Origin: Deroplatys truncata | Lineage: Eukaryota; Arthropoda; Insecta; Mantodea; Mantidae | NCBI GenBank assembly: GCA_030765065.1 | Contig: CM060989.1 | Span: 61,642,001-61,706,000 of the forward strand | Reading direction: 5' to 3' | Length of the DNA stretch: 64,000 nucleotides | Part shown: piece by piece, positions 20,643-31,438 of the stretch | Position numbering within the stretch: the stretch's first letter is position 1 | Layout of the letters: every line of letters starts with the position of its first letter | Notes under the pieces: generated by a model | What the model saw: only the letters and a program-made list of their open reading frames with translations | Told to the model about the DNA's origin: nothing | Databases searched by the model: none | Program-made: the position numbers and the translations under genes

Positions 20643-21210
20643 ACTTTCTCTACTACGTATGGTAAGTAGGGGAACTATTATATATTCGGTTAAATACCAA
20701 ACTTGGTATTAAGTTCAGACTACCCTTTACATGGAACATTTTTTTGACAATTTTGATTTTCTCAAAAATGGCTAGTACGACAAAGATATTTTAATGACAA
20801 ATAAAATGTATATCTTGAATTTTATGGAAATATCCCCAAAAGTCATCTTTCTGAATGACTTTTTCATAACTGGTAAACGGTAAGCGATAGACAAAATCTT
20901 TCTATACAAAAAATGTAAAACTCATTTCGTATACATTTTGTTTGTGGCGTGAACCATTTCTGAGATATTCATTGTTTTTTTTAATTTTCAATAACACTTT
21001 TTCTCATGTGGAAATTCGTTATTGTTTTTTTTCTATATGTCCTGGACTTGCAAGAGAATGGAATGCTCCACAAGCAACCAGCTTTTAAAAGATTTGACTA
21101 TCGTTTCTTCAAATGTTTGTCACGATTAACATGAAGTAGATAGAGAATAAGCGTTTGTAAAAATAGTTTGTACAAGAGTAGAGAAAATCATATCCGTGTA
21201 ACGCATCAGA
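20643..21210 (+). repeat. R950 subfamily 1 with internal deletions
   Basis: L hairpin (CTACTACGTATGGTAAGTAG) and R end (AACGCATCAGA) are present. Most of the GT core and several lines of the centre are deleted. Confidence 0.88.
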
Positions 21211-21934
21211 TATTTTTACTTATATTGAACCGTTTTTAACGCTTGCAATAAAATCTCCCGAAGTTATAAAAAATCAGCCTGATTTAGTACACTGTACTAA
21301 ATTTTGGTAACTTTTATGACATTCAGTACGTCGAATATCAAGAATTGCAACATTTTACTTTGTATGACATTAAATAAAATATCCCTTATGCTAAACACTG
21401 GTTAAAATCAGATAGTAAACTAAAATAACAAGCAGGTTTACGGTGAACCAGAAATGCTGTATGGTTAAGCAAATGGTATGAAACATGTTATTTACCACAA
21501 TGCGCAAAAATAAGCCAATATATACATCATAGTTACAATTAAAAAGCTTAAACACCATATTTTATTGTGCACGCACTTCAAAGAGTTAACGTGGCTAAAA
21601 CTGGAAGCAAAACCTCAATAAATCGCTTTTCCGTAGGGCTGCGGTTTCTGCCCAATGCGTTCACGGTTAACCATGTTGCAAAAATTGCCTATTATTGCTT
21701 ACAAAACGTCGGGCGTGGATAATAACTGATATGAGCGAAACGTGTTTTCGATTTATAATATGCAGAAGGAAGGTTCAGGTTGACCCCCGAGAGATAAACA
21801 CTGACTTTCTATTGGCCAAGAAACTTTAAGAGCATAAATCAGAGCCTAGGGGAACCATTTCGTCCTCATTAAAATACTAACGTCACTGTTTACCTAAATC
21901 GCCTGTTTAAAGGATACAATTCCACGTTATTATT
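21211..21934. other. Spacer, nothing recognised
   Basis: AT-rich sequence with no shared repeat line and no credible ORF. Confidence 0.5.
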
Positions 21935-23478
21935 ACTTTCTCTACCATGTACCTAGTAGCTAGAGAAGGTATAGCACCCCACCCAAAATCCGATACCGAG
22001 ATTTCATCGGAAATGCATATTTTGAGGACCCTGTATAAAAAGCATTTTTAGATAAAGGTCCGTGTCTATATTTGTGTGTGTGGTGCTTGTATCTGTGAAC
22101 AGCATAACTCAAAAACGAAAAGTTGGATCAACACCAAACTTGGTATTTAAGTTCAGTGCCCTCCAAAGATGCAACACGAGGGATCCAAGAGACTCCCCTT
22201 GATCCAAGCTTCCTTTACATCGAACGTTTACCGGTATCTTTTGTTTTATAAAAATCTGATGTGTTACACTCACATGACTTTCTCTACTCTTGTACAAACT
22301 ATTTTTACAAACGCTTATTCTTCATATGCTTCATGTTAATCGAGATATCGAGATGTTAATCTTATTGCTAATTTTCTTGTAGATGCAAGGGGAATATGCT
22401 AGATTTTAAGCGATAGTCAAATATTTTAACGCTGGTTGCTATGTGGCGCATTCCATTCTCTTTGCATGTCCAGGACATAAAAAAACGAATAACGAATTTG
22501 AGAAAAAGTACAAGTATTGGAAAATTTAAGGGAATAACAAGCAATATCTCGAACACGGTTCACTCAACAAAACAAATGTATATGACATAAATTGTGTATT
22601 TTAACGCGATCTACATTTTTTGTGTAGTAAAATTTTGTCTATCTCTTATGGTTTACCAGTTATGCAAAAGTCGTTCACTATGAAGAATACTTTTGGTGAC
22701 ATTCCCAGAAAATTCGAGATATACATTTAATTTCTCGTGCCAATATCTTAAACATATAATATTTTAATCAAAATCGTTAGAGCCATTTTTGAGAAAATTA
22801 AAATTTTCGAAAAATGTTCCATGTAAAGGGTAGTCTGGGGTGGGGGGATTTTCTTGAAAACCTTCGTGTCGCATCTCTGGAAGATACTGAACCTAAATAC
22901 CAAGTTTGGTGTTTATACGACTGTTCGTTTCTGAGTTATGCTGTTCACAGACACACAGACACACGGACACACAGACACACACACACGGACATGTTTCCAA
23001 AAATGCTTTTTTTGGATTCAGTGAGTCTCAAAACATGTATTTCCGGTGAAATCTCGGTATCGAATTTTTGAGTGGAATGCAATACTTCCCCTACTTACTA
23101 TACGTAGTAGAGAAAGTAAAAAGGAGTCAAATATTAAAGATACTTACATCACAAATAAAATGTATATCTTGAATTTTCTGAGAATAGAGGAATTTTATAT
23201 AATCTTGTATAACTAGTAAACGTTAAGCGATAGACGAAAACGTGCTACACAAGAAGTGTAGACTTCTTTGAAACACAGTTTATTTCAAATAACTTCCGAG
23301 ATATCTGTTATTAATGTTTCGACTTCTTCAATACCTTGTCATTCTTTTTAACTCCCATGGATTTACGGTTGTTTCTGGCGATTGCAAGGAAACAGTAAGG
23401 AATTATAAGGACGGCGTAATGCGTCCAGTTATGAAACATTTGACTATTATTGTTCTGTTTGTATCTTAACAAAATGTG
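21935..23478 (+). repeat. R950 subfamily 2 copy, split by a nested R950
   Basis: The host runs 21,935-22,254 from a subfamily-2 L end (CTACCATGTACCTAGTAGCTAG). It resumes at 23,118 with GAGTCAAATATTAAAGATAC and ends near 23,478 after the GATTGCAAGGAAACAG block. Confidence 0.8.
22255..23117 (-). repeat. R950 subfamily 1, full length (863 bp)
   Basis: TCTGATGTGTTACACTCACATG at the left and the L hairpin plus GTAGAGAAAGT at the right. It is inserted in an A run (TTTTATAAAA) of the host copy. Confidence 0.93.
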
Positions 23479-24017
23479 TATATGTTTTGAGGATTCCTGA
23501 ATAAAAAAGTCTGATGTGTTACACTCATATTTACAAACTCTTATTCTCCATCTATTTCATATTAATCGAGATAAACATTTGCAGAAACGATCTTTTGACA
23601 TGCAAAGAGATTTAGATTTTACACATAGCAAACAGTTCTAAAAATATTTGACTAGCTTAAGGCGTACTATGTTCCCCTTGTTTTGTATTTGCAAGGGCAA
23701 TATAAGCACAGGCATATCATTTAATAGCTGGTTGCTATGTGCAGCACCATTCTCTGCCACAGATTAATACTCTTTGCATATCCAAGTCAAAAAAAATGAA
23801 TTTGAGAAAATAAGTATTGAAAAATTTAAGGAAATAACAAGCAATATCTCGAAAACGGTTCACTCAACAAAAAATGTTTATGACATAAATTGTGTATTTA
23901 AACGCGATCTACATTTTTGTGTAGTAAAATTTTGTCTATCTCTTATGGTTTACCAGTTATGCAAAAGTCGTTCATAATGAAGAGTACTTTTGGAGACATT
24001 CCCAGAAAATTCAAGAA
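23479..24017. repeat. R950 junction: + fragment followed by truncated minus copy
   Basis: A 31-bp + piece ending CCTGAATAAAAAAG (23,479-23,509) is followed at 23,510 by TCTGATGTGTTACACTC, and the minus copy stops at 24,017 within the CCCAGAAAATTCAAG line. The left junction is the same as at 8,856 and 56,799. Confidence 0.82.
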
Positions 24018-24457
24018 AAGTAATTGAATTTTTTTTCCTTTCAAAGCACAACTTCAGTTGAATATAAACAGTTGAATAAATGTACTTAGTATATTGAACG
24101 GACTGGGTATGGAAGTCTATCTTGCGGGGATAAAACAAAGGTGATAGTAATCTATTTATCTTTCCAATACAACTGGAAATGTTTTTCAATATCCCAACGA
24201 GGAAATCATAATGTTAATATTCAACGCTACTATAAGCAGTGAAAGAATATGTCAATGATCCACTGTTTGCTTAGCTATCTCCCCTTTCGTTCCTGATCAA
24301 TCAATCTCTTCATGCTGTTCTTCTCCGTTATCATTATTATTATCTTTTGTTATTTTAAGTATTAATTTAGACTTACCAACTCTGATAAAATGAGTCACTT
24401 ACACCAGAAAATGTCAGTCACAGAAAAAGCTGTTCAAGCATAAAATGAAAAAAAATT
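24018..24457. other. Spacer, nothing recognised
   Basis: No repeat line or convincing ORF; short TTA-rich runs only. Confidence 0.5.
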
Positions 24458-24662
24458 TCTGATATGTTACACTCACATGATTTTCCCTACTCTTGTACAA
24501 ACTATTTTTACCCACTCTTATTCTCCATCTATTTCATATTAATCGAGATAAACATTTGCAGAAACTATCTTTTGACATGCAAAGAGAATTACATTTTACA
24601 CATAGCGACCAGTTCTAAAAATATTTGACTATAGCTTAAGGCCTACTATGTTCCCCTTGCAA
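24458..24662 (-). repeat. R950 fragment (R end)
   Basis: R-terminal 205 bp in reverse (CTGATATGTTACACTCACATG...), stopping at the TATGTTCCCCTTGCAA line. Confidence 0.85.
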
Positions 24663-24799
24663 GGCATACAGGCTACCCCCACACGACAGAAATAGGCTAA
24701 CAAAAATTTCAATATCAAGTTTGGTAACTATTTATTGAACATTTAATTTGAGTTATACGGTTCACACACACAGACTACTTGCTAAAAAGTTCCATTTTT

Positions 24800-25331
24800 A
24801 CTCTCTCTACTACATATAGTAAGAAGGGGAAGTATTGTATTCCACCCAAAAATTCGATACCGAGATTTCACCGGAAATACATGTTTTGAGACCCCCTGAA
24901 TCCAAAAAATGTATTTTTGGAAACATGTCCGTGTGTGTGTCTGTCTGTGAACAGCATAACTCAGAAAGGAACAGTAGGATAAACATCAAACTTGGTATTT
25001 AGGTTCAGTATCTTCCAGAGATGCGACACGAAGTTTTTCAAGAAAATCTCCCCACCCCAGATTACCCTTTACATGGAACATTTTTCGAAAATTTTAATTT
25101 TTTTCAAAAATAGCTCTAACAGTTTGATTAAAATATCATATGTTTAAGATATTTTTGATGGCAAATAAAATGTATATCTCGAATTTTCTGGGAATGTCTC
25201 CAAAAGTATTCTTCATTGTGAACGACTTTTGCATAACTGGTAAACCATAAGAGATAGACAAAATTTTACTACATAAAAAATGTAGATCGTGTTAAAATAC
25301 ACAATTTATGTTATAGTTTTTTTTTGTTGAG
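24800..25331 (+). repeat. R950 subfamily 1, 5' half
   Basis: The L end is at 24,800 after a T run; the copy is cut at the TTTTTTTGTTGAG line. This is the last repeat before the beat leader exon, 330 bp upstream. Confidence 0.88.
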
Positions 25332-25664
25332 GAGGAATCTTTGTACTTAAATTGCTTTCGGGTATTCTTTTCTCCAAACATATTAATTGCAGTCTCACGT
25401 TCACACTTATTTCTTTAAACAATATAGTGCGTGTATATTTGTATGTGGGTGCGCTTGGCCGATTAGAGAAGAGGAAAACTGGACATTGCATTTGGACCTT
25501 CCTTCAGGCGAATCATGAGCGTTACAGAGAAAATTTTTAAATTCTAGTACCTACAGCTTTCGCAAATATGAAAATATGACTTCTGTTGAACTTCAGTAAT
25601 TTAATAGAAGTGTTCCCAATTCAACACAATTAAGGATTAACTGTTTGTTACGTTTGTGTTGCAG

Positions 25665-25702
25665 AGGATGTAGAGATATGAAGTAATGAGGTAGTACGCA
25701 TC
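25665..25702 (+). promoter_or_regulatory. beat 5' untranslated segment with three minimal upstream ORFs
   Basis: After a plausible splice acceptor (TGTTTGTTACGTTTGTGTTGCAG ending 25,664; shown as pyrimidine-biased tract plus AG) come ATG-TAG (25,668-25,673), ATG-AAG-TAA (25,678-25,686) and ATG-AGG-TAG (25,686-25,694). The main ATG follows at 25,703. Start-stop and one-codon upstream ORFs usually depress downstream initiation; that they do so here is inference. Confidence 0.55.
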
Positions 25703-25760
25703 ATGAGCGAGGATTGTTGGACCCACCTGTTGCTCCTGTTAGTGGCACTGTGCCCTCAAG
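25703..25760 (+). CDS. beat: beaten path family protein, exon 1 (signal peptide)
   Basis: This exon encodes residues 1-19 of a secreted protein: MSEDCWTHLLLLLVALCPQ, a short polar start followed by a leucine-rich hydrophobic core, as a signal peptide should have. The exon ends in CAAG with donor GTGAGT at 25,761, leaving one base of the next codon (phase 1). Exon 2, 11.9 kb downstream, starts with exactly the two bases needed (GG, giving Gly20). The ATG was chosen because it is the first that opens into the leader and has A at -3; the three upstream ATGs terminate at once. Beat proteins are secreted or membrane-bound Ig-domain molecules that act in motor axon guidance by reducing axon-axon adhesion and bind Side-type partners. 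The exon itself is short and its assignment depends on phase and signal-peptide character, not on family motifs. Confidence 0.72.
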
Positions 25761-25943
25761 GTGAGTACCTGTAGTTCTTGTACTTTATTTTGAGAAATAG
25801 TAAATATTTTGCTCCAATCAGCCATAGGTATGCATTGGTAGAAAAGGTAGAATCTTAATGAAAAATTCAATGCCGGAAGTCAGCTACCATGGCAACATGC
25901 CGGTATTGGTGATTTAACAGAGGGGACACAGATCTGCACAGAT

Positions 25944-26190
25944 CTATTGCAGCTAACACCCCGCAGGAGGAAGGGATGGGGCGAAGGAATCATCCGAGGC
26001 TACAGGCCGCAGAGACAGTTGAAAGTTACTAACATTTCCAAGCTCGTAGACCTGTCCGACTGCAGAAGCCGCCGAAAGAGGGCGATCACTGACCCACCAA
26101 TCAAGCGGCCTTCTGGTATCCACGGGGAGTACTCTTTCCATTGAACATGTATCCGTGCCACCTGTCCGGTACCGCCATACGCCACGAAAC
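25944..26190 (+). repeat. Repeat E, GC-rich, two copies in the window
   Basis: This segment (GCTAACACCCCGCAGGAGGA, ACAGGCCGCAGAGACAG, ATCCACGGGGAGTACTCTTT) matches the reverse complement of 34,775-34,978 block by block. Both lie inside beat intron 1. No coding potential I recognise; possibly the end of a retroelement. Confidence 0.65.
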
Positions 26191-26204
26191 ATAGATCGAT
26201 AGAC

Positions 26205-27030
26205 AACGTATCTTTATTGGTTTCAAATTATTGAAGTTATTTCACAAGTATTTAGTGCATGGGTCATTGACCGTACATGCATATTTAAGATACAATAGGG
26301 TGACAAAATAAACAACAGAGAAAGAAAACACAAGAAAAAGGGAAATAGAGATAAATTACCTTAGTCTAACTGAACAAATTTGACCTAGCTTCGCGCACTT
26401 TAGCCAAAAAATTGCCCATGTTTTGCCAGTTCTTCTGGTCAGCCAGCAGATCCCAATATGCCAATCTCTTTCTTGAGGGACTTAAAACTTTTTGTTTCAG
26501 TTTAATCGTTCGCTGGTTCTCCCACTGTGCACATTCCGCCAAAATATGTACCCAGTCCTCATCCAAATCACAGAATGGGCAGATTCTCCTGCCAGAATCG
26601 TCAGTCATTTTCTGTGCCCTCCAGCCCCCCAGTCTAAACCATGCCATTCCTGATCTTTCCTTTCTTCCTAAGTTAAGTATATATGCCTCTTTACCCCAGT
26701 TTAATTTTATTTCATTTGCTAGACTTAGAGAAGGTTTAATTTTACAATCAGATTCTATTTCCTGTTGGTTGATGTCTCTTTGTCTTCTTTTAACACCTTT
26801 CCATATGTTTTTGCCATTTGTTTCAGCTTTTAGCAATACTGACCCCATTCTTATTCTCCTCAAACCCCTTTCGAAATCAGCTGCCCAAAACTTAGGAGAC
26901 AGGTGTTCTCGCTGGTATTTATAACATTTGGATCGTAGTTTGGAGTTATCCCCATGCATCAGCCTTAGCCAGTACTTCACTGCTCTTATTTTTCCGTGTA
27001 TTGTGTCTTCATAACATAGTAACATACCTA
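26205..27030 (-). mobile_element. 5'-truncated LINE encoding a C-terminal zinc-knuckle domain
   Basis: A 219-codon minus-strand ORF (27,025 to 26,366) contains AVKYWLRLMHGDNSKL, ERSGMAWFRLGGWRAQKM and the knuckle CPFCDLDEDWVHILAEC. This is the usual tail of a non-LTR retrotransposon protein after the reverse transcriptase. The frame is unbroken, so the insertion may be fairly young. A 3' untranslated stretch with AATAAA near 26,213 ends at about 26,205. The reverse transcriptase and endonuclease are missing. It lies in beat intron 1, antisense to the gene. Confidence 0.85.
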
Positions 27031-27414
27031 AAAGATGAGCAGGAAACGAAACGAGAGGAAAATGATGGAATGGAAACCGTGGTTACGCCTTCTAACTCTT
27101 CAAAGTGCCCAAATAACGACAGTAACAAAGAGTTCATTCATACACGTGTTCTATTGCTAACACCTTAACCTGCACTAAGCATTGATTAGAAACATATGGG
27201 GCCATGCAGCATTGAAGGAGAATTACGCAAATACGAGGACGGATTGATAAGTCCATGAAGTTGACGAGAGATAGCGTTCTAATTGTAGGTTTCCTGTTTG
27301 TACCCAAGTCTTACATCTATTCTGGGTATAATCGCAGAAATTCGTCGTCATTATTAATCTTAGAACATTGTTGATAGCGTCTAAACTAAGCAAATGTGTG
27401 TTGCTTTGTAGAAA
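27031..27414. other. Spacer, nothing recognised
   Basis: Lies between the LINE and the mariner; it may include the unseen 5' inverted repeat of the mariner, which I could not identify. Confidence 0.45.
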
Positions 27415-28433
27415 ATGGAGAAAAGTGAATTACGTGTTCTGATAAAGCACTACTTTTTGCGTAGTAAGACGGTAAAGGAAACGGAAGAAAGGCTGAACAA
27501 GTATTATGGGGACTCTGCTCCATCACATGGCATGGTTCACAGAATTTCGATGTGGCCGTTTAAGCACAAGAGATGCCGTGCGCACAGCACGGCCGGTTGA
27601 GGTCACAACAGAAGAAATGGTGAACAAAGTTCACGATATTGTGTTGGGGGACCGCCGAGTACAAATCCGTGAGATAGCCAAGATCGTAGACATCTCTAGT
27701 GAACGGGTGTATAACATTCTGCAAGAATTTTTGGGTATGAGAAAGCTGTCAGCAAGATGGGTGCTGCGACTGCTCACAGTTGAGAACAAACGGAATCGAT
27801 TGACTATTTCACACGGATGTTTGAACACGTTCCAGCGCAACCAAAATGAGTTTTTGCGGCGTTATAGCACGGTTGATGAATTTTGGATCCATTACTATCA
27901 ACCTGAAACCGAACAACAATCAAAGCAGTGGATTTCTTTTGGTGAACCTGCTCCAAAGAACCCCGTCGGCAGGAAAAATCATGGCAGCTGTCGTTTGGGA
28001 TTCACAAGGGGTGGGTGATAGACATTCACTACCCGGAAAAGGGTAAAACGATCACAGGTTCATATTATGCAGCAATGCTGGATCAGTTTCACAAGGAATT
28101 GTTAAAGAAATGCCCCCATTTGGTGAAGACAGGGTTCTCTTTCAGCAGAATAATGCTCCCACACACAAGTCAACCATTGTCATCGCAAAATGTGTGGAGT
28201 TGGGCTACGAACTGCTACCTCACCCACAATATTCTCCAAATTTGGCTCCCAATGACTTCTTCCTCTTCGCAAACCTGAAAAATTGGCTCGCTGGGAAAAA
28301 ATTCACCACCAGTGAACACACTATGTCAGAAATAACCTCATATTTTGCAGACTTCGTAAAATCATATTTTTTGGAACGGTTAAAAAAATTGGAGAAACGT
28401 TGCACAATGTGTGTTGAAATTAAAGAAGACTAA
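27415..28433 (+). pseudogene. mariner transposase, family B, inactive
   Basis: The transposase spans from MEKSELRVLIKHYFLRSKTV to CVEIKED, full length for a mariner (about 340 residues). The N-terminal helix-turn-helix region is in one frame, IREIAKIVDISSERVYNIL and RKLSARWVLRLLTVENKR in a second, and the catalytic half in two more. First catalytic Asp is kept (TVDEFWIHYYQPETEQQS); the second is Asn (FQQNNAPTH where families have QDN); the third is kept (LAPNDFFLF). At least three frameshifts (near 27,560, 27,960 and 28,100) plus the lost Asp make it dead. I could not place the inverted repeats with confidence. It lies in beat intron 1, same strand. Confidence 0.9.
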
Positions 28434-28734
28434 GGTGAGAAATGTAATTTATTCTTTTGGAATTTTTTTTTATTTTCTTTAAAAAGTCACTGACTTATCA
28501 GTCCGCCCTCGTGGAATGCCGCTGTTTACCTCGCGCTCTACCAGCTTCCTCCCGCTCGCTTTCTCGGTTCAACTGCGATTCGCACTCTCTGTACTTACCA
28601 GATTGTAAGTCGCCATTGGGTATTGTATCTCAAAATAAATTTGAAAACACCTTATAGATTAACGGAAAACAAAGTCATACTGCCTCGTTGATTACAATAG
28701 TTTTGGAAGTGATCCGAAATATTCGTTTGGATAT
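28434..28734. other. Spacer, nothing recognised
   Basis: Presumably contains the 3' end of the family-B mariner, but no inverted repeat was found. Confidence 0.45.
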
Positions 28735-28960
28735 CCTCGGCATCCAAATGATGGAATGTAAAAGAGCAAATGAATGGAGGAAAACATTTATTAGAGAGAA
28801 ATGTCTAAAAATAATAACACTGTAAAAATAAATAGTTTTTAGATGGTCTCAGGTAAGAGCTTTAGTAGAATTTTGTGGAACGGAGAAGGAAATAGAAATG
28901 GAAAGTTGAGAGAAGTTGAAAATAGTATGCGAAAAGAAGGAACGTGCGGAAGGTTGTAGA
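28735..28960 (+). mobile_element. Possible LINE C-terminal fragment
   Basis: MECKRANEWRKTFIREKCLK resembles the segment that follows the zinc knuckle in the LINE at 15.9 kb (KCQGTENWRKEFFNKKWLK), and a broken continuation VEFCGTEKEIEM follows. The similarity is short, so this is tentative. Confidence 0.4.
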
Positions 28961-29242
28961 ATTTACAAATATAAGCAATATAGCTCAGAATGTAATACCG
29001 GAGGTTTAGGGAGCAATTGGTCACGGTCAAAATCCCAAAATGTGTAAATAATTCACCAAATGTGCAAATAAATGACGCGTGGAATGCTGCTTCCTGTACT
29101 TGAACTAATCAGTAAAATGGGCTCCTTAGTCTTACAGTGACGTTATTGCCCATAAATGGGCAGCTTGTTTGGATTTTCGAATCACTTAATAAGCATTTCG
29201 CAAAGCCGATAAACTCAAATAGTAAGAAAATGAGCCAAAAAA

Positions 29243-29994
29243 TCTGATGTATTACGCTCACATGACTTTCTCTACTCTTATACACACTATTTCTACAAAC
29301 GCTAATTTTCCATCTACTTCATGTTAATCGAGATAAACATTTACAGACTCCATCTTATTGCTAATTTTCTTGTAGATGTAAGGGGAATATATATTTAGAA
29401 GGGCAATATAGAAATACAGTAGCCTTTAAGCACATACATATATCTTAATAGCTGGTTGCTAGGTGCAGCACCATTCCCTTTGCCACAGATTAATACTCTT
29501 TGCATATCCAAGACAAATAAATGAATAACGAATTCCCATTTGAGAAAATAAGTATTGAAAAATTAAAGGGAATAACAAGCAATATCTCGAAAATGGTTCA
29601 CCCAACAATAAAAATGTATATGACATAAATTGTGTATTTTAACGCGTTCTACTTTTTTTGTCCAGTAAAATTTTGTCTATCTCTTTGGTTTACCAGTTAT
29701 GCAAAATTCGTTCACAATGAAGAATACTTTTGGAAACATTCCCAGAAAATTCAAGATATACACTTTATTTGTCATAAAAATATCTTAAACATATGATATT
29801 TTAATCAAAATCGTTAGAGCCATTTTTGAGAAAATTAAAATTTTCGAAAAATGTTCCATGTAAAGGGCAATCTGGGTTGGGGGGATTTTCTTGAAAACCT
29901 TTGTGTCGCATCTCTGGAAGATACTGAACCTAAATACCAAGTTTGGTGTTTATCCGACTGTTCGTTTCTGAGTTATGCTGTTCACAGACAGACA

Positions 29995-30047
<53 letters not shown>

Positions 30048-30269
30048 ACACACGGACATGTTTCCAAAAATGCTTTTTTTCGATTTAGGGGGTCTCAAAA
30101 CATGTATTTCCGGTGAAATCTCGGTATCTAATTTTTGGATGGAATACAATACTTCCCCTACTTACTATACGTAGTAGAGAAAGTAATAAGCTTTAGCAGG
30201 AATAGTTTGTATACCCATTAATAAATTATAGAGGGTAGAGAAGGTCATGTGAATGCGTCACATCAAATT
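29243..30269. repeat. R950 foldback composite with R ends on both sides
   Basis: A minus full-length copy (29,243-30,184) from TCTGATGTATTACGCTCACATG to the L hairpin is followed by a subfamily-2 R end in + orientation (30,185-30,269, ending GCGTCACATCA). The composite is thus bounded by inverted R ends of about 35 bp, like an element with terminal inverted repeats. Confidence 0.85.
29997..30041. repeat. (CA)n microsatellite in R950 core
   Basis: An uninterrupted CA run that has lengthened the usual GACA/CACAGACA core of this R950 copy. Confidence 0.95.
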
Positions 30270-30508
30270 TTTTTATTAAACTAATTTTACAGGTAGATTC
30301 ATTGCAGAGGTAGTTAGAAATGCCACCGGAAATGAAATTGCGAACAATGTTCGGACCCCATTCAAAAGTGCTCTACCGCTTAATTGTTAATTACAGGATG
30401 TCATCATTAGAGTGCGGGCTTCAAACCTTTGATTCTTGTTTAATATCTGTGTAGGCTATCTGAACACCTTCCACAGAAGCTTGAAAACAATTGAACACCT
30501 CTCTTTTT

Positions 30509-31438
30509 ACTTTCTCTACTACGTATAGTAAGTAGGGGAAGTATTGTATTCCACCGAAAAATTCAATACCGAGATTTCACCGGAAATACATGTTTTGAGA
30601 TCCCCTGAATCCAAATAAAGAATTTTTGGAAACATGTCCGTGTGTGTGTGTCTGTGTGTCTGTCTGTCTGTCTGTGTGTGTGTCTGTCTGTCTGTCTGTG
30701 AACAGCGTAACTCAGAAACGAACAGTCGGATAAGCACCAAACTTGGTATTTAGGTTCAGTATCTTCCAGAGATGCGACACGAAGGTTTTCAACACAATCC
30801 CCCACCCCAGAGTACCCTTTACATGGAAAATTTTTCGAAAATTTTAATTTTCTAAAAAATGGCTAACGATTTTGATTAAAATATCATATGTTTAAGATAT
30901 TTTCATGACAAATAAAATGTATATCTTGAATTTTCTGGGAATGTCTCCAAAAGTATTCTCCATTGTGAACGACTTTTGCATAACTGGTAAACCATAAGAG
31001 ATAGACAAAATTTTACTGCACAAAAAATGTAGATCGCGTTAAAATGCACAATTTATGTCATATACATTTTTTTTGTTGAGTGAACCATTTTCGAGATATT
31101 GCTTGTTATTCCCTTAAATTTTTCAATACTTATTTTCTAAAATGGGAATTCGTTATTCATTTTTTTGTCTTGGATATGCAGAGAGTATTAATCTGTGGCA
31201 AAGGGAATGGTGCTGCACCTAGCAACCAGCTATTAAGAGATATGTATGTGCTTAAAGGCTACTGTTTTTCTATATTGCCCTTGTAAATATATTTTCCCCT
31301 TACATCTACAAGAAAATTAGCAATAAGATAGAGTCTGCAAATGTTTATCTCGATTAACATGAAGTAGATGGAGAATAAGCGTGTGTAAAAATAGTTTGTA
31401 CAAGAGTAGAGAAAGTCATGTGAGTGTAACACATCAGA
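30509..31438 (+). repeat. R950 subfamily 1, full length (930 bp), best reference copy
   Basis: Both ends are exact: ACTTTCTCTACTACGTATAG preceded by five T, and AACACATCAGA followed by six T. Hairpin stem CTACT (30,516-30,520) pairs with AGTAG (30,531-30,535). Core GT/GTCT microsatellite lies at 30,640-30,700. Confidence 0.95.

Noticed and set aside
21710-21765. Second hammerhead candidate (CTGATATGAGCGAAACGTG)
   Set aside because: No stem separates the CUGA-like and GAAA-like parts, so the core cannot form.
26412-26924. 170-codon ORF on the + strand at 26.4 kb
   Set aside because: It is the antisense shadow of the LINE C-terminal ORF on the minus strand, which carries the zinc knuckle.
30640-30700. 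GTCT/GTGT runs considered as telomeric or regulatory repeats
   Set aside because: They are the variable microsatellite core present in every R950 copy.
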